Shown here: positions 32,861 to 34,675 of the stretch, piece after piece
How the letters are laid out: each line of letters begins with the position of its first letter
Position numbering within the stretch: position 1 is the stretch's first letter
Source: Anaerolineaceae bacterium
GTDB taxonomy: Bacteria > Chloroflexota > Anaerolineae > Anaerolineales > Villigracilaceae
Assembly: GCA_003598975.1 (NCBI GenBank)
Contig: QZIJ01000083.1
Span: forward strand, 1-34,675
Direction of reading: 5' to 3'
Length of the DNA: 34,675 nt
Program-made: the position numbers and the translations under genes
The notes under the pieces: model-generated
Databases searched by the model: none
What the model saw: the letters and a program-made list of their open reading frames with translations, nothing else
What the model was told of the DNA's origin: nothing

Positions 32861-33673
32861 ATGACCCTCCTCCACGCTCTCCTCCTCGGCATCATCCAGG
32901 GACTGACTGAGTTCATCCCCGTCTCCTCCACCGCACACTTGCTCATTGGACAACAACTGCTCAATATTCCCATTGATGAAAAAGTATTTTCGTTCAATGT
33001 CATAATTCAACTGGGCACAGTTTTTGCCTTATTGGTTTTCTTTTGGAAAGAATACTGGCATATTATTCGCGCCTTCTTCCTCGGCATCTGGTACAAAAAG
33101 CCCTTTGAGACTCACGACACCCTGCTCGGCTGGTTGCTGATCGTCGCCACCATCCCCGCGCTCATCGTGGGCTTCCTGATGAAGGACGTGATCGAAACCA
33201 TGTTTTCCGACCCACTCACGCAGGCAGGCATCCGCCTCTTGATGTCTGCCGCCCTCCTCGGACTCGTGGAACGTTTGGGCCGCCGCACACGCAAACTCGA
33301 ATCCGCCACCTGGTGGGACGCTTTGGCCGTCGGCTTTTTTCAGGTGCTGGCACTTTTCCCCGGTGCCTCACGCAGTGGCACCACTATCGCGGGTGGCATG
33401 GCACGCGGACTGGATCGTCCCTCTGCGGCGCGTTTCGCCTTCCTGATGTCCGCTCCGATTCTCCTCGCTGCGGGCGCGTACGAGTCGCTCAAGGTGATTG
33501 AGATGACGGGCACACGTGCCTTCCTCCCCTATCTCTTCACGGGCTTCGCCGCCGCGGCCGTCGTCGGCTGGCTGTCCATCAAATGGCTGTTGGGCTTCCT
33601 CGGCAAACACTCGCTCTACTATTTCGCTGCCTATTGCGCTATCGTCGGCACGCTTATCCTTTTCCTCCGATGA
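32861..33673 (+). CDS. uppP: Undecaprenyl-diphosphatase UppP (BacA)
   Basis: 270 residues, seven to eight membrane segments. Signature motifs QGLTEFIPVSSTAHLLI (13-29) and FPGASRSGTT (166-175) are intact. It removes a phosphate from undecaprenyl diphosphate outside the cytoplasmic membrane so that the lipid carrier can be reused for wall synthesis; its loss raises bacitracin sensitivity. It follows mtnA by 17 bases without a clear ribosome site. It overlaps the next lipoprotein gene by ATGA. Confidence 0.96.
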   Translation: MTLLHALLLGIIQGLTEFIPVSSTAHLLIGQQLLNIPIDEKVFSFNVIIQLGTVFALLVFFWKEYWHIIRAFFLGIWYKKPFETHDTLLGWLLIVATIPALIVGFLMKDVIETMFSDPLTQAGIRLLMSAALLGLVERLGRRTRKLESATWWDALAVGFFQVLALFPGASRSGTTIAGGMARGLDRPSAARFAFLMSAPILLAAGAYESLKVIEMTGTRAFLPYLFTGFAAAAVVGWLSIKWLLGFLGKHSLYYFAAYCAIVGTLILFLR

Positions 33674-34290
33674 AAAAAATATTCATCGTCTTTCTTCTTT
33701 CCTCTTTCATCTTTTCCTGTTCTCCGACTCCCTCGCCATCTCAAATCGTGGATGTATACGCGTCTCCCGCGGCCGCTCCTTTTTTGGATGAACTCTATGC
33801 CTGCGCGGATTCCTCCTCCGTGACTTTGAACCTGACCTCCGACTCGCCCGACCTCTCGCTCCATCTCGGTCTTCCCGACGGGTGGGCGGGGTCTGCCTTT
33901 CAAGTGGCCGCCGAGGACATCCTGATTGTTGCCAGCCTGCAGAGTCCGCTCCCGTCACTGAGCATGGATCAGATGCGGACAATTTTCACGGGGCAAAACC
34001 CGTCCGTGCAGGTGTGGGCATACGCGTCAGAGGGTGAAACGCAGAGGTTGTTCGAGTCCGCCGTCATGGACGGGCGAAGCGTCACCTCGTTCGCGCGGCT
34101 GGCCGTCAGCCCGATGCACATGGTCGAGGCGTTGACGTCTGATCCGAACGCAGTCGGCCTCCTGCCGCGCCGCTGGATGACGGATGGTCTGCGTGAGTTA
34201 TTTCTTGTAGCCAATGTTCCCATCCTCGCACTGACACCATACGAGCCAGAGGGAATTGCCCGCGATCTGATCGCCTGTATGCAAGAGTAG
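33670..34290 (+). CDS. Small phosphate-binding-like (PstS-like) lipoprotein
   Basis: 206 residues. The start overlaps the uppP stop as ATGA; an earlier start would lie inside uppP. Signal peptide [17 protein letters not shown] ends in a lipobox. The middle region reads [21 protein letters not shown], which resembles the L-x-x-I-F-x-G-x-x-x-W segment of periplasmic phosphate-binding proteins, with [14 protein letters not shown] before it and a long C-terminal helix. It is shorter than PstS (about 320-350), so it may be a single lobe or a distant relative. Coupling to an enzyme that releases phosphate outside the membrane is suggestive. Function not established. Confidence 0.65.
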   Translation: MKKIFIVFLLSSFIFSCSPTPSPSQIVDVYASPAAAPFLDELYACADSSSVTLNLTSDSPDLSLHLGLPDGWAGSAFQVAAEDILIVASLQSPLPSLSMDQMRTIFTGQNPSVQVWAYASEGETQRLFESAVMDGRSVTSFARLAVSPMHMVEALTSDPNAVGLLPRRWMTDGLRELFLVANVPILALTPYEPEGIARDLIACMQE

Positions 34291-34349
34291 CGCGAATTTT
34301 ATTTCGCTGGGGGAATTTGCGTTACAATTTGCACAAAGGAAAAAATTTT

Positions 34350-34675
34350 ATGCGTGCGGTTGACATCATCATCAAGAAGCGCGACAAGGGCGAATTGACG
34401 CGCGAGGAAATCCGCTTTTTCGTGAACGGAATCGCCACAGGGCGTATTCCTGATTATCAAACCGCGGCCTGGGCGATGGCTGTTTTGTTGAACGGCATGA
34501 CGCCGCGCGAAACTACCGACCTGACGCTGGCCATCGCACAATCGGGCGAGGTGCTGGATATGTCAGACGTGGTCAAGATCGCGGTGGACAAGCACTCCAC
34601 GGGCGGTGTGGGAGACAAGACCTCGCTGGTGGTTCTGCCTGCCGTGGCCGCGTGTGGATTGCCCGTCGGCAAGAT
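34350..34675 (+). CDS. Pyrimidine-nucleoside/thymidine phosphorylase (3' truncated by window)
   Basis: 108 codons to the window edge. Start ATG at 34350 with AAAGGA nine bases upstream, and TACAAT (34323-34328) as a likely -10 box. The N-terminal helical domain ([20 protein letters not shown], with [13 protein letters not shown]) leads into the family signature [12 protein letters not shown] (81-92), which binds phosphate. The enzyme cleaves pyrimidine nucleosides with phosphate to a base and (deoxy)ribose-1-phosphate. DeoA, Pdp and the anthranilate relative TrpD are related; the signature points to DeoA/Pdp, but the C-terminal part that would separate them is missing. Confidence 0.92.
   Translation, partial: MRAVDIIIKKRDKGELTREEIRFFVNGIATGRIPDYQTAAWAMAVLLNGMTPRETTDLTLAIAQSGEVLDMSDVVKIAVDKHSTGGVGDKTSLVVLPAVAACGLPVGK

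Overview
The window reads as chromosomal DNA of a Chloroflexota bacterium, most likely an Anaerolineae relative. This is inferred from protein character and gene content, not measured. It carries about 29 confidently recognised protein genes, several very small ones and one RNA gene (RNase P RNA). I see no phage, transposase, CRISPR array, tRNA or rRNA. Genes 654-18705 are nearly all on the minus strand; the last 5 kb runs on the plus strand.

Region 1 (1-18.8 kb) is dominated by potassium and cyclic di-AMP. It holds a KimA-type K+ permease behind a USP-like membrane protein, a histidine kinase/response regulator pair resembling the C-terminal half of KdpD plus KdpE, and a full kdp operon (small ORF, kdpF, kdpA, kdpB, small ORF, kdpC, kdpD, kdpE; minus strand). 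Next come the GTPase gene der and the cdaA-cdaR pair that makes and regulates c-di-AMP. c-di-AMP is known elsewhere to inhibit KimA and to bind the USP domain of KdpD, and this KdpD keeps most of the published binding motif at exact spacing. Between the two sensor pairs lie the two ends of a vanished third HK-RR pair, with a gene for an HU-like DNA-binding protein in the middle.

Region 2 (18.8-29.9 kb) holds a dephospho-CoA kinase fused to a GNAT-like domain, RNase P RNA with a duplicated 3' end, a TolB-like lipoprotein, an SGNH hydrolase/MBOAT acyltransferase pair likely acting on a surface polymer, IMP dehydrogenase, RecJ, a lipoprotein phosphoesterase, a DUF2721 membrane protein and a secreted protein with one SLH-like segment.

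Region 3 (29.9-34.7 kb, plus strand) holds tgt, a class II aldolase overlapping mtnA (methylthioribose/5-deoxyribose phosphate salvage), uppP overlapping a small phosphate-binding-like lipoprotein, and the start of a pyrimidine-nucleoside phosphorylase gene. Many gene pairs overlap by ATGA. Intergenic gaps are populated by several families of palindromic repeats. Two genes (tgt and the DUF2721 gene) have TATAAT 6-7 bases before the start codon, which suggests leaderless mRNAs.
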